Positions 42,539-51,228 of a stretch of 64,000 nucleotides of DNA are shown here, one piece after another. Every line of letters begins with the position of its first letter. Within the stretch, counting starts at the first letter, position 1. The stretch covers positions 2,504,520 to 2,568,519 of the forward strand of contig NZ_LDAS01000001.1 of NCBI RefSeq assembly GCF_001020565.1. Direction: 5' to 3'. Under the pieces are notes generated by a model, which was not told the origin of the DNA, did not search any database, and was given only the letters and a program-made list of their open reading frames with translations. The stretch comes from Maribacter thermophilus. Lineage in GTDB: Bacteria; Bacteroidota; Bacteroidia; Flavobacteriales; Flavobacteriaceae. Both the position numbers and the translations under genes were made by a program.

Positions 42539-45500
42539 TTAAGGTTCTATATTGATATTTTCCGATTCCGGATCGGAACTTAGTGGAGAAACACCAATTT
42601 TCTTATCGGCAAACACCTTGGTACTCGTTTTCATATCGGCATAACGGGGATCCTGGACATAGTCTTGTTTTTTCATCTTGATGGCCTCGATACTCAAAAA
42701 CCCGAATTCGCTCACTACCTTACCGTAAAACCTGTAAATCCCCTTCCCCCTAAAGTGATATTTAGCGGCCACGGGAGGAAACAGCACTACATCGAACACC
42801 TTGCCCTGCTGGTCTATCAACGTGACAAAATGCATACGTTTGCCATTATGGGTTCGTGTATTCTTCACGGTGACCAAATACCCGTAGATATCGATATGGC
42901 GGTTCAAAAACCGCTCTAGGTCATGGGCACAACGTTTGTTCTTGGGCGGTTCGGCCAACAGTTCAAAGGGACTGCACAGGCAAAAGCCCAAAAGTTCTAA
43001 CTGGGTAAAAGCCTCCTCCAGGTCGGTAGTGTGCATTTGGGGAATCTTAAAGTTTTGCTGCTTGGGCGGAAATAACTTCGGATGGTCGATTTTCATGTTT
43101 TTGTTCAGAAATAAATGCGCCTTCCACAACAATTGGTGCTTGTTGGTTCCCGTAAACCGAAAGGCATTTATACGTATCAGGATACTGACCTGCTCAATGG
43201 AAATCGTTACCCTATCCAGAAAATCCTCGAGGGAAGAGAAATGGCCTCCCGTATTCCTTTCCCTTATGATCCTTTCAGACACCCTATGCTCCAAATCGCG
43301 CAGGTAGCCAAAGCCCAAAAAAATATCTTTCCCATAAATTACATTGGCATTAAAGCTTCTGTTAATACAGGGCGAATGTATAATACCCCCCAACATCCGG
43401 GCTTCGTGCACATAAAACTCGGAACGGTAAAATCCGCCTCCGTTATTGAGCACGGCCACCATATACTCTAACGGAAAATGGGCCCGTAAGAACAAGGTTT
43501 GGTAGCTCTCGACCGCATAGGAGGCGGAATGCCCCTTGGCAAAGGCATAGCCGGCAAAGCTGGCGATCTGTTCCCATACCTCGAAGATAATACTATCGGG
43601 CTCTCCCTTTTTTCGGCAGTTGTCTATAAATTTCAACCGTACTTTTTCAAACTCTTCGCGGGAGCGGAACTTACCGCTCATACCACGTCGTAGCACATCG
43701 GCCTCTCCCAAGCTAAGATCCGCAAAATGGTGGGCCACTTTGATCACGTCCTCTTGGTAGACCATGACCCCATAGGTCTCGGGCATAATATTGAGCATCA
43801 CGGGGTGCGCCCTTTCCTTCGCCCTATCCTTGTTGCGGTGCCTTAAAATATACTCGCGCATCATACCGCTTTTGGCGACACCAGGCCTAATAATGGAGCT
43901 CGCCGCTACCAAACCTAGGTAGTTATCGACCTCCAATTTCTTTAAAAGCATCCGCATGGCGGGCGATTCCACATAAAAACAGCCCATGCACTGTGCGCTT
44001 TTGATCAATGCGTTAACCGACCGATCGTTCTTAAACCTACGTACATCGTGAATATCGAACGAGTTTATTTCATCGGGTCGATTGTAACCGATAATATCTA
44101 CTGCCTCCCGTATTTTAGCGAGTCCGCGCTGTCCAAGGATGTCAAATTTATAGAGTCCCGCATCCTCTGCGATCACCATATCGAACTGAACGGTCGGAAA
44201 CCCTTTGGGCGGAAGGTGGGTAGCGGCAAACCAATGAAGCGGTTTTTCACTGATCAGAATACCCCCCGCATGAATGCTCAGATAGTTGGGCATACCGTTG
44301 ATCAAACGACCGTATTTCAACACCAACTGAGAGATCTCATCGAGCTTTTGGGGATCGTACCTCCCTTCCGAAAGCAGGTCGATCTCGCTTTTTGGCAACC
44401 CGAACACCTTGCCCAATTCGCGGACTACCCCTTTCTCCTTAAAAGTAACATAGGTACCCAATAGGGCCACATGATCAAAACGTTCAAAGATATATTTCGT
44501 CATTTCGGGACGGTCGCGATGCGAAAAATCGATATCAAAATCAGGGGGATTCACCCGATACAAATTGATAAAGCGCTCAAAATACAGATCCAGTTCTATG
44601 GGATCCACATCGGTAATTCGCAATAGGTAGGCCACGATGCTATTGGCCCCGCTACCGCGACCCACGTAGAAAAACCCTCTTCTTCGGGCTTCGGAAACGA
44701 TATCCCAATTAATGAGGAAATACGAAACAAAGCCCATGGTCTTGATCAGCTCCAACTCCTTGTGCAAACGCTCCATGATACCCGGCCCGCCTTCGGGATA
44801 CCGGTAAGACAAGCCCTCTTGGCAAAGTTTTTCCAGCAAGGCCTCATCCTCTTCCCTTGTATTTAGATAGGTTTTCAAGTTTTGGGGTTTCCTATCCGAA
44901 GAAAAATCAAAATAGATGCTGCACGAATTCATCAAGCGTTCGGTATTCTCCAAGATATGGGCATACTCCGAAAAGGCCGCGGCCAAATTACCTATGGGGA
45001 ACATCCTTTCGCCTTCATTGGCCTCCTCGCTTTTGTCCAGCTTGCTAAGCAGCACATTATTGTCGATGGCCCGCAGCAGGCGGTGTGCGTTAAAATCGCT
45101 TTTGTTGCGAAAGGTAACGGGCTGTTGCACCACCAACCTATCCTTTAACCCGGACAGTCTTGAAAAGGGCAGTTTTCGCAGGTCGGCGATCGATACACCG
45201 ATGTACTCGTTCTCGTTAAAGACCTCGATCTCGTTGAGCAATACACTCTCAAAGGGATATATTACATAGGCTTGCTTGAACTTAGGCGCCGTTGCGGGGA
45301 ACTTTTTTCCACCGTACAAGTATTCCGACAGAAAATTGTTCAGCTCCATATAGCCTTCATTGTTTTTGGCGATACCGATAAAACAGGGTTCGGCACCGTT
45401 TCGAAAATCGATGCCCAGAATGGGCCTGACCCCATAACCCGGGGCCAAACGCACAAAATTAAGGCAGGCCGAGGTATTGTTTATATCGGTCAATGCCAAC

Positions 45501-45595
45501 TGTGTCACCTCATTTTCTTTGGCCAGCTGCAAGAGCTCCTTTTCGGAAAAGGTTCCGTAACGAAGGCTGTAATATGTATGGCAGTTTAGGTACAA
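42539..45595 (-). CDS. dnaE: DNA polymerase III alpha subunit, short DnaE (translesion-type)
   Basis: A 1018-aa protein, about 140 residues shorter than replicative DnaE. The N-terminal PHP domain (NCHTYYSLRYG, LALTDINN) is followed by the polymerase core with VGRGSGANS (311-319) and catalytic aspartates in PDFDIDF (351-357); VYQEDVIKVAHHFA and AFAKGHSASYA come later, and an OB-fold near the C-terminus (IDIYGYLVTVKNTRTHNGKRMHFVTLID). A short DnaE placed directly after a Y-family polymerase is the arrangement of inducible mutagenesis cassettes (ImuB-DnaE2 type), so it is probably an accessory error-prone polymerase rather than the replicase. It starts 71 bases after the dinB stop. Confidence 0.88.
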   Translation of the reverse strand: MYLNCHTYYSLRYGTFSEKELLQLAKENEVTQLALTDINNTSACLNFVRLAPGYGVRPILGIDFRNGAEPCFIGIAKNNEGYMELNNFLSEYLYGGKKFPATAPKFKQAYVIYPFESVLLNEIEVFNENEYIGVSIADLRKLPFSRLSGLKDRLVVQQPVTFRNKSDFNAHRLLRAIDNNVLLSKLDKSEEANEGERMFPIGNLAAAFSEYAHILENTERLMNSCSIYFDFSSDRKPQNLKTYLNTREEDEALLEKLCQEGLSYRYPEGGPGIMERLHKELELIKTMGFVSYFLINWDIVSEARRRGFFYVGRGSGANSIVAYLLRITDVDPIELDLYFERFINLYRVNPPDFDIDFSHRDRPEMTKYIFERFDHVALLGTYVTFKEKGVVRELGKVFGLPKSEIDLLSEGRYDPQKLDEISQLVLKYGRLINGMPNYLSIHAGGILISEKPLHWFAATHLPPKGFPTVQFDMVIAEDAGLYKFDILGQRGLAKIREAVDIIGYNRPDEINSFDIHDVRRFKNDRSVNALIKSAQCMGCFYVESPAMRMLLKKLEVDNYLGLVAASSIIRPGVAKSGMMREYILRHRNKDRAKERAHPVMLNIMPETYGVMVYQEDVIKVAHHFADLSLGEADVLRRGMSGKFRSREEFEKVRLKFIDNCRKKGEPDSIIFEVWEQIASFAGYAFAKGHSASYAVESYQTLFLRAHFPLEYMVAVLNNGGGFYRSEFYVHEARMLGGIIHSPCINRSFNANVIYGKDIFLGFGYLRDLEHRVSERIIRERNTGGHFSSLEDFLDRVTISIEQVSILIRINAFRFTGTNKHQLLWKAHLFLNKNMKIDHPKLFPPKQQNFKIPQMHTTDLEEAFTQLELLGFCLCSPFELLAEPPKNKRCAHDLERFLNRHIDIYGYLVTVKNTRTHNGKRMHFVTLIDQQGKVFDVVLFPPVAAKYHFRGKGIYRFYGKVVSEFGFLSIEAIKMKKQDYVQDPRYADMKTSTKVFADKKIGVSPLSSDPESENINIEP

Positions 45596-45666
45596 TTTCG
45601 TCGATGTTTATTTTGGTTGTGGGCGATCGCAAACGACCCCACTGTATTCCAGTGGTTTTACCAGCA

Positions 45667-46881
45667 TTACTGTTTTCGATGGGCCAACACGATTGGCGGT
45701 CGGCCATCGAAGGGGTTCTGCATTCTTCCGATGGTACGTGCACCCATGGCCGAGGCACGGATTACGCTCTTATCGCCATAGCGCTTTCGAATATGGTCCA
45801 TGGCGTGATACAGGTTCAGTATCTCCTCGGTATCGTCAAAAAGGTTGATCTGATAATTGCCCGATACCAGGTGACTAAAGCGGATGCCCACCAAGCGCAC
45901 CAACAACCTGCGGTTGTACAGGGTCTTGAACAGCTCCAAGATCTTGGGAATCAAAATATGATCGGCGCTGGTATATGGAATACGCATTTGTTTCGAATAG
46001 GTATTGAAATCGGAGTACCTGATCTTGACCGCGATGCAGGCCGTCAACTTTTCCCCCCGTCGCAATTGGTAGGCCAGGTTCTCGGTCATTGCAATGAGAA
46101 TGCCCCTTAATTTTACCACATCTATCGTGTCTTTGTCAAAGGTGCGCTCGGTAGATATCGATTTTCGTTCGCAGAACGGAACCACGGGGGTATGGTCGAT
46201 ACCATTGGCCCTTTTCCATATGATCCTTCCATTTTTGCCCAAGACCCGTTGCATAACATCTATGGGCATTTCTTGAATGGTACGCACTTGGCGTAGCCCC
46301 AGATTGCTGAGCATTTGGTAGGTCTTATCGCCCACCATGGGTATTTTTTTGATGGATAGGGGAGCAAGAAAGGGTTTCTCCAAGCCGTAGTCTATCTTCA
46401 GTTGATTGTTGGGCTTGGCCTCGTTAGTGGCCACTTTAGACACCACCTTGTTGACCGAAAGCCCAAAAGAAATAGGCAGTCCCGTTTCTTTAAAGATCCG
46501 TTGGCGCAACTCGGAAGCATACCTGTAGCAGCCAAAAAAGCGATCCATTCCGGTTAGGTCGGCGTAAAACTCATCGATACTCGATTTTTCGAAAAGGGGC
46601 ACCTGCTCCTTGATGATCTCGGTAACCATATCGGAATAGTTGCTATAGGTACCCGCATTGCCCTTTATGGCAACCGCCTCGGGACACAGTTCCTTGGCCA
46701 TTTTCATGGGCATACCGGAATGCACCCCGTAACCACGGGTTTCATAACTACAGGCCGCGACCACACCCCTATCGCTCAACCCGCCCACCAATAGCGGTTT
46801 GTTCTTTAACTCGCTATTGATAAGGCGTTCTACGGATACGAAAAACGTATCAAGATCCAGATGTAAAATGGTCTTTTGCAT
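45667..46881 (-). CDS. dinB: DNA polymerase IV, Y family
   Basis: A 404-aa protein. Catalytic residues are visible: Asp9 and Asp11 (LDLDTFF), the pair Asp103-Glu104 in SSIDEFYADLTG, and SYETRGYGVHSGMP. HhH and little-finger regions follow (KKIPMVGDKTYQML; NLAYQLRRGEKLTACIAVKIRYSD). QINLF about 55 residues from the end fits the beta-clamp binding motif QxxLF, placed internally rather than at the very C-terminus. It copies damaged DNA. It is the first gene of the two-gene cassette; a 32-bp dyad and a small leader hairpin lie just upstream, suggesting repressor control. No lexA- or recA-like gene adjoins. Confidence 0.92.
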   Translation of the reverse strand: MQKTILHLDLDTFFVSVERLINSELKNKPLLVGGLSDRGVVAACSYETRGYGVHSGMPMKMAKELCPEAVAIKGNAGTYSNYSDMVTEIIKEQVPLFEKSSIDEFYADLTGMDRFFGCYRYASELRQRIFKETGLPISFGLSVNKVVSKVATNEAKPNNQLKIDYGLEKPFLAPLSIKKIPMVGDKTYQMLSNLGLRQVRTIQEMPIDVMQRVLGKNGRIIWKRANGIDHTPVVPFCERKSISTERTFDKDTIDVVKLRGILIAMTENLAYQLRRGEKLTACIAVKIRYSDFNTYSKQMRIPYTSADHILIPKILELFKTLYNRRLLVRLVGIRFSHLVSGNYQINLFDDTEEILNLYHAMDHIRKRYGDKSVIRASAMGARTIGRMQNPFDGRPPIVLAHRKQ

Positions 46882-46883
46882 AA

Positions 46884-46943
46884 CTATCCTTAAAATCGGA
46901 TAGCTAATTTATGGAATATTTCCAAAATATTGGATTTATTCCA
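46884..46943 (-). promoter_or_regulatory. Candidate damage-response operator and leader hairpin of dinB-dnaE
   Basis: A 32-bp interrupted palindrome at 46912-46943 pairs at 13 of 16 positions (outer TGGAATA/TATTCCA, inner TCCAA/TTGGA). A smaller hairpin, CTATCC-N8-GGATAG at 46884-46903, sits directly before the start codon. Confidence 0.45.
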
Positions 46944-47071
46944 TTTTAAATTCTAATAATCTAAATCACATTCAACATTTCCCTATAAATGACGTTATAG
47001 ATTCGACCAAACTCTTTCTTTATTTATTAAAGTCAAAAAGCTATTCGTATATTTTGCTTTATTTTCGTCAT

Positions 47072-47959
47072 ATGAAATCTCTATTAGTTCCCCTACTCTT
47101 TAGCATATTTTCAACGGCCGTCTTTTGCCAACAAGAAAAATCGGCCATATTGATAACAGACCCCGCACAGGGGACGGTTTGGAATATACCCGAAAAAATA
47201 ACCCTTCAGTGGAATACCGAAAATATAGCTCCGAACAAGTCTATTCGGTTTTTTCTGGTCAGAAACGAAATGGTGGTTCAAGAACTGGGCTCTTTTGAGA
47301 ACAATGGCATCTCGGAAGAAATAGAACTTGCCAAAAACATAGGCTCGGGAGATCGTTACCAAGTAGTGGGCATCGAATTGTTTCCGGAAGACAAATATCA
47401 AATTGCAAAATTCGTAACCCCCTTTTTCTCCATAACAAACAAAGCATCGGACGAGCTAAAAAAGAAACATGACCTTGCCCAACTAGAAAAACGAGGACTT
47501 AGTAAAAGAGAAAAAAGAAGAAGGGCCAAAAACAAAAGCAAAGCGGCATCGGCTAAAACCGCTGTGGCATCGACCATAGACACCAATGCACCTACCTCTA
47601 CCATACGTGAAGAATTCGATGGAAGAAAAATATCATATACCAAAGAATTTACTTTCGACAGTGAAACCATAAGTGTTAAAATATGGGATCACGGTAGACA
47701 GGATGGCGATATCGTTTCTATCTATTTAAACGGCTCCCCGGTAGTGTCCAAATATTATCTGACCTACTGGAAAAAAGAGTTTCAGATTAAATTAGACCCT
47801 AACAAATCTAATGACCTGTTCCTTTACGCCCATAATTTAGGTGATTCTCCTCCAAACACCGTAGCGATAGAAATAACGGACGGAAAAAAATCTGAAAACA
47901 TTGTCTTAAATTCAGACTTAAAAAGTTGCGAGGCCGTAATGATCAACGTGGTTAAATAG
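47072..47959 (+). CDS. Secreted protein, Kre9/KNH-like N-terminal domain
   Basis: A 295-aa protein from the ATG at 47072 (KSLLVPLLFSIFSTAVFCQ signal); the upstream ATG at 47054 would only add six residues. Residues about 22-125 look like a Kre9/KNH-type immunoglobulin-like domain (ITDPAQGTVWNIPEKITLQWNTENI). A lysine-rich helical linker (KRGLSKREKRRRAKNKSK) follows, then a C-terminal beta domain (VKIWDHGRQDGDIVSIYLNGSPV...NDLFLYAHNLGDSPPNTVAIEI) that is common in secreted Bacteroidetes proteins. No enzyme motif. It is divergent from dinB and may be cotranscribed with the barrel protein 47 bases downstream. Confidence 0.7.
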   Translation: MKSLLVPLLFSIFSTAVFCQQEKSAILITDPAQGTVWNIPEKITLQWNTENIAPNKSIRFFLVRNEMVVQELGSFENNGISEEIELAKNIGSGDRYQVVGIELFPEDKYQIAKFVTPFFSITNKASDELKKKHDLAQLEKRGLSKREKRRRAKNKSKAASAKTAVASTIDTNAPTSTIREEFDGRKISYTKEFTFDSETISVKIWDHGRQDGDIVSIYLNGSPVVSKYYLTYWKKEFQIKLDPNKSNDLFLYAHNLGDSPPNTVAIEITDGKKSENIVLNSDLKSCEAVMINVVK

Positions 47960-48006
47960 ACACCTATTTACCATATAGACCATGCAACCACAAAAAAAGC
48001 ACTGAT

Positions 48007-48597
48007 ATGAAAACAAAGCTGCTCATTATTTTTTTAATTGTTTCTTCTACAACCTTATTTTCTCAAGAAAAAACAAAAATGGCACTACGCATGGGACTTA
48101 ACAGTAGTAAAGTTCTCAACTCTAACCTACATACCAAATATGCCCCATACGCCGGTGTAGCTTTGGCTATCGCATTTAATGAAACATATACCTTGCAACC
48201 AGAGATTACTTATTCTAAACAAGGAGGGAAATCTGAAATTCCCGAGCTTGACGACATTGACATCAACTACCTGTCTGTAAGTGTTGCCAATAAAATATTT
48301 ACCGAAGGGGGTCATTTTCATTTCATCTTAGGCCCTAGCATAGATTTTAATTTCAATGATAATTTTATCAACTTAATCAATAGTGATGGTGACAATTTTG
48401 AAGTTACGCCAATAGACCTTGCCGCATTTGGGGGAATAGGTATCGAATTCGATTTTGGACTTGCCCTTGAACTACGATATAAACAAGGGCTTATAGACCT
48501 TGATTTTAACGATGACGGAGAATATGGCAACAATAATGAAAACAACCAATTAAACCGGGTCATACAAATCGGGGCTTTGTATAAATTAAACTTTTAA
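48007..48597 (+). CDS. Outer-membrane beta-barrel protein (PorT/OmpA-barrel-like)
   Basis: A 196-aa protein with signal peptide (TKLLIIFLIVSSTTLFSQ). The mature part alternates strands and ends in an aromatic residue (IGALYKLNF). KMALRMGLNSSKV, AFNETYTLQPEITYSKQGG and ALELRYKQGLIDL are typical of the Bacteroidetes porin-like 'outer membrane protein beta-barrel' family. Role unknown. It follows the secreted protein gene by 47 bases on the same strand. Confidence 0.8.
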   Translation: MKTKLLIIFLIVSSTTLFSQEKTKMALRMGLNSSKVLNSNLHTKYAPYAGVALAIAFNETYTLQPEITYSKQGGKSEIPELDDIDINYLSVSVANKIFTEGGHFHFILGPSIDFNFNDNFINLINSDGDNFEVTPIDLAAFGGIGIEFDFGLALELRYKQGLIDLDFNDDGEYGNNNENNQLNRVIQIGALYKLNF

Positions 48598-49085
48598 ATC
48601 CCCTTTTACTTTTACCGCAGACATCTGTTCTAAACAGGTTTACCTTGTAACGGAAACTACTAAAAAGATGTCTTTTTTACATTTTTTAACTTTTAGTGTA
48701 TTTTCTAAATTTTTATTTTTATTGAGAATTTGAAATAGCGATACTATGCCATTTAGTAGACATGAAGACGGTTTTAAGCCCGCGTTTTCTGTTCTGCCTT
48801 TTCAAAAAAAATTAGGCAATCTATTATCAAATAACACAAAAGGTGGGCTATCTTCTGAACCTTTTTTTAAAACGGTGTTATCACATCACCTGCCCTTTAT
48901 ATCCTATTCGGAGAACCACAATTTTGAGTTCAAATTCTATAGATGAAGGCATCGCCTTTTCTTAAGATAAGAACACCCGACCTAGGGGTATAATAGCGCT
49001 CTTCAACCCTCGAAAAAACATTTCATCATTCTGTTTCTTTAGACGAATACTTTTTTAACGTAAAGTATAATTTAAAAAAATAGTT
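48598..49085. other. AT-rich intergenic region with one doubtful short frame
   Basis: It contains an AT-only stem AAAAAGA-TG-TCTTTTT near 48663-48680 that may end the barrel transcript and the short frame 48746-48946. No other element was recognised. Confidence 0.4.
48746..48946 (+). CDS. Doubtful 66-aa frame
   Basis: An ATG-started frame encoding a soluble, aromatic-rich peptide (MPFSRHEDGFKPAFSVLPF) with no recognised domain, lying free of other genes and on the same strand as the flanking genes. No promoter or homology can be claimed. It may be a real small gene or chance. Confidence 0.22.
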   Translation: MPFSRHEDGFKPAFSVLPFQKKLGNLLSNNTKGGLSSEPFFKTVLSHHLPFISYSENHNFEFKFYR

Positions 49086-49502
49086 ATGGAATCATTGAAC
49101 AAAATAAAGAAAGAAAAACATCAAAGACTTCATTCTTTTCCACCGCTGAGATTCAATAAATTTCAAATGAAATTGGAGAATACGGGTATACATATCCTTA
49201 TCTCGGCCAATTTTCTTTCTAAATACAACCATGCCGTAAGGGTACAAAACGGAGTCTTACATCTAAAAATAAAAAAACCTAAAAACAACTATGATTATTA
49301 CGGCGGGTCTATGTCGTACGAAGGATATGAAAAAGATATTGATTTTCAGATACGACTTCCCGACAAACAGCATTGCCATATACATACAGTTCGGTTTTAC
49401 CATGGAGTATTAAAAATACACCTGTCAAAAGAGCACAAAACAAATAGTACCGTACGATTACCCAAACCATCCTTTACGTCCAATAGGTCAACCGTCAATT
49501 AA
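49086..49502 (+). CDS. Hsp20/alpha-crystallin-like small protein (tentative)
   Basis: A 138-aa protein. The order of strands resembles an alpha-crystallin domain: KLENTGIHILISANFLSKY, then VRVQNGVLHLKIKKPK, then KDIDFQIRLPDKQHCHIHTVRFYHGVLKIHLSKEH, where the last part matches the 'LP...I.A.Y.NGVL.I.LPK' end of Hsp20 proteins. The usual GVL triad is present but the C-terminal IxI motif is not seen. It could be a holdase chaperone or an unrelated beta-sandwich. It precedes the ABC operon by 56 bases, so it may be cotranscribed. Confidence 0.55.
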   Translation: MESLNKIKKEKHQRLHSFPPLRFNKFQMKLENTGIHILISANFLSKYNHAVRVQNGVLHLKIKKPKNNYDYYGGSMSYEGYEKDIDFQIRLPDKQHCHIHTVRFYHGVLKIHLSKEHKTNSTVRLPKPSFTSNRSTVN

Positions 49503-49558
49503 ATCTAGAATACAATCCATATCCCATATTAAAATGAATTAAACGCCACACACCGAGC

Positions 49559-50488
49559 ATGGACATACAAATCGAAAAACTAACCAAAACCTACGGCCCT
49601 CAGAAGGCCGTAAACGACATCAGCTTTGATGTTAAAACGGGAGAGGTACTCGGATTTCTTGGTCCCAACGGAGCGGGAAAATCCACCACCATGAAAATGA
49701 TCACCGGTTATATCGGTATCGAAAAAGGAGATATACGAATCGGTGGCAAAAGCGTAACCGACCCCGAGAGCAATTTTAAGCGACACATTGGGTACCTGCC
49801 GGAAAACAATCCCTTGTACCTAGATATGCCCATCATCGATTACTTGGAATTCTGCGCCGCCCTGCAAGGGGTAGAAAAGGCAAAGATCAAGGATAGGATA
49901 CGGGAAATGATAGGCCTGTGCGGACTCAATCGCGAGAAACACAAAAAAATAGGGGAACTATCGAAAGGGTATCGTCAGCGCGTGGGACTCGCCCAAGCCA
50001 TGATCCACGACCCTGAAATATTGATCCTGGACGAGCCCACCACGGGGCTGGATCCCAACCAGATTATCGAGATCCGAAAATTGATCCGCGATCTGGGCAA
50101 GGAAAAGACCGTTATCCTCAGTACGCACATCTTGCCCGAAGTGGAGGCCACCTGCGACCGCATCCTCATTATCAACAGGGGTACCATTGTCGCCAACGGA
50201 ACCCCCGAAACCCTTAGAAAACAAGCACAGGGCAACGAGGTATTGAAGGTTCGCATAGAGGACGCCGAGGCCCAAACCATTGCAAAAGCCTTAAGCGCCC
50301 TGGATACGGTACAGGACGTAGACCTTGTTCAACAGGAAGAAAACCTGTTCGAGGTACAGAGCGTCGCCCAGCAATCGTCTAAACGGAACATCTTTAACCT
50401 TTGTGTGGACAAAAAATGGGCACTGACCGAACTGACCCCCTTGGAAACCAAACTCGAAGACATATTTAGAAACTTAACGGTAAATTAG
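49559..50488 (+). CDS. ABC transporter ATP-binding protein, GldA-like
   Basis: A 309-aa ATPase. Walker A is GPNGAGKST (35-43), the signature LSKGYRQRVGLAQ lies near 134, and Walker B ILILDEPTTGLDP near 155, followed by the switch His in LSTHILPEVE. The sequence, including GYLPENNPLYLDM and the C-terminal extension, resembles GldA of gliding Bacteroidetes. It energises the permease encoded two bases downstream. GldA-like ATPases also occur in non-gliding bacteria with the same companion genes, so a gliding role is not assured. Confidence 0.88.
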   Translation: MDIQIEKLTKTYGPQKAVNDISFDVKTGEVLGFLGPNGAGKSTTMKMITGYIGIEKGDIRIGGKSVTDPESNFKRHIGYLPENNPLYLDMPIIDYLEFCAALQGVEKAKIKDRIREMIGLCGLNREKHKKIGELSKGYRQRVGLAQAMIHDPEILILDEPTTGLDPNQIIEIRKLIRDLGKEKTVILSTHILPEVEATCDRILIINRGTIVANGTPETLRKQAQGNEVLKVRIEDAEAQTIAKALSALDTVQDVDLVQQEENLFEVQSVAQQSSKRNIFNLCVDKKWALTELTPLETKLEDIFRNLTVN

Positions 50489-50490
50489 AC

Positions 50491-51213
50491 ATGCATACCA
50501 TATGGACTATCGCCAAACGTGAACTGGCGACCTTTTTCGACTCGCTCATCGCCTATATTATTTTGGTTCTTTTCTTAGGCTTCAGCGGTTTTTTTACCTG
50601 GCTTTACGGAAACGATATTTTTTTGGTGGGACAGGCCAACCTTCGGCTCTTTTTCAATATTGCCTCTTGGAGCCTCTTCTTCTTTATTCCCGCCATTACC
50701 ATGAAAATGTTGGCCGAAGAGCGCAAGACGGGCACCTTGGAACTGCTCTTGACCAAATCAGTATCGGACAGGCAAGTGATCCTTGGCAAGTTTCTGGGAT
50801 CCATACTATTGGTCTGTATAGCCCTGGCCGCCACCCTACCCTATGTGATTACGGTTTCCAACATCGGCAATCTGGATAACGGCGGAACCATCTGCGGTTA
50901 CTTGGGCCTATTGTTGCTCAGTACCGCCTATACAGCCATAGGTATTTTTGCGAGCAGCATTACCACCAACCAGATCGTGGCCTTTATGACCGCCCTGTTC
51001 ATCGGTCTCTTTTTCCATATCATTTTTGGGGTATTGGCCCACAACTTTACCGGTAGCCTGGGACAATTCTTCGATACCTTGGACCTTCAATCGCATTTTG
51101 AGTCCGTTTCAAGAGGGGTCTTGGACTCCAAGGACCTGGTCTATTTTCTTTCTATAACCGTGTTGGGGCTTTACCTCGGGGAATGGTCCCTTTCTAAAAG
51201 ACATATTTCTTAA
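50491..51213 (+). CDS. ABC transporter permease, GldF-like
   Basis: A 240-aa protein with six membrane segments. The segments IWTIAKRELATFFDSLIAYIILVLFLGFSGFF, FIPAITMKMLAEERKTGTLELLLTKSVS and LGKFLGSILL are the ABC-2 permease/GldF pattern. It starts two bases after the ATPase stop and is followed 15 bases later by the GldG-like gene. Family knowledge: GldAFG forms an exporter needed for gliding in Flavobacterium, with unknown cargo. Confidence 0.87.
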   Translation: MHTIWTIAKRELATFFDSLIAYIILVLFLGFSGFFTWLYGNDIFLVGQANLRLFFNIASWSLFFFIPAITMKMLAEERKTGTLELLLTKSVSDRQVILGKFLGSILLVCIALAATLPYVITVSNIGNLDNGGTICGYLGLLLLSTAYTAIGIFASSITTNQIVAFMTALFIGLFFHIIFGVLAHNFTGSLGQFFDTLDLQSHFESVSRGVLDSKDLVYFLSITVLGLYLGEWSLSKRHIS

Positions 51214-51228
51214 ACGATAGTACATCCA

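Noticed and set aside
44048-44464. 138-aa plus-strand frame
   Set aside because: Entirely antisense to the dnaE catalytic core, which is certain from its motifs.
45493-46110. 205-aa plus-strand frame
   Set aside because: Lies antisense across dinB and the dnaE start; composition is that of a shadow of the real genes.
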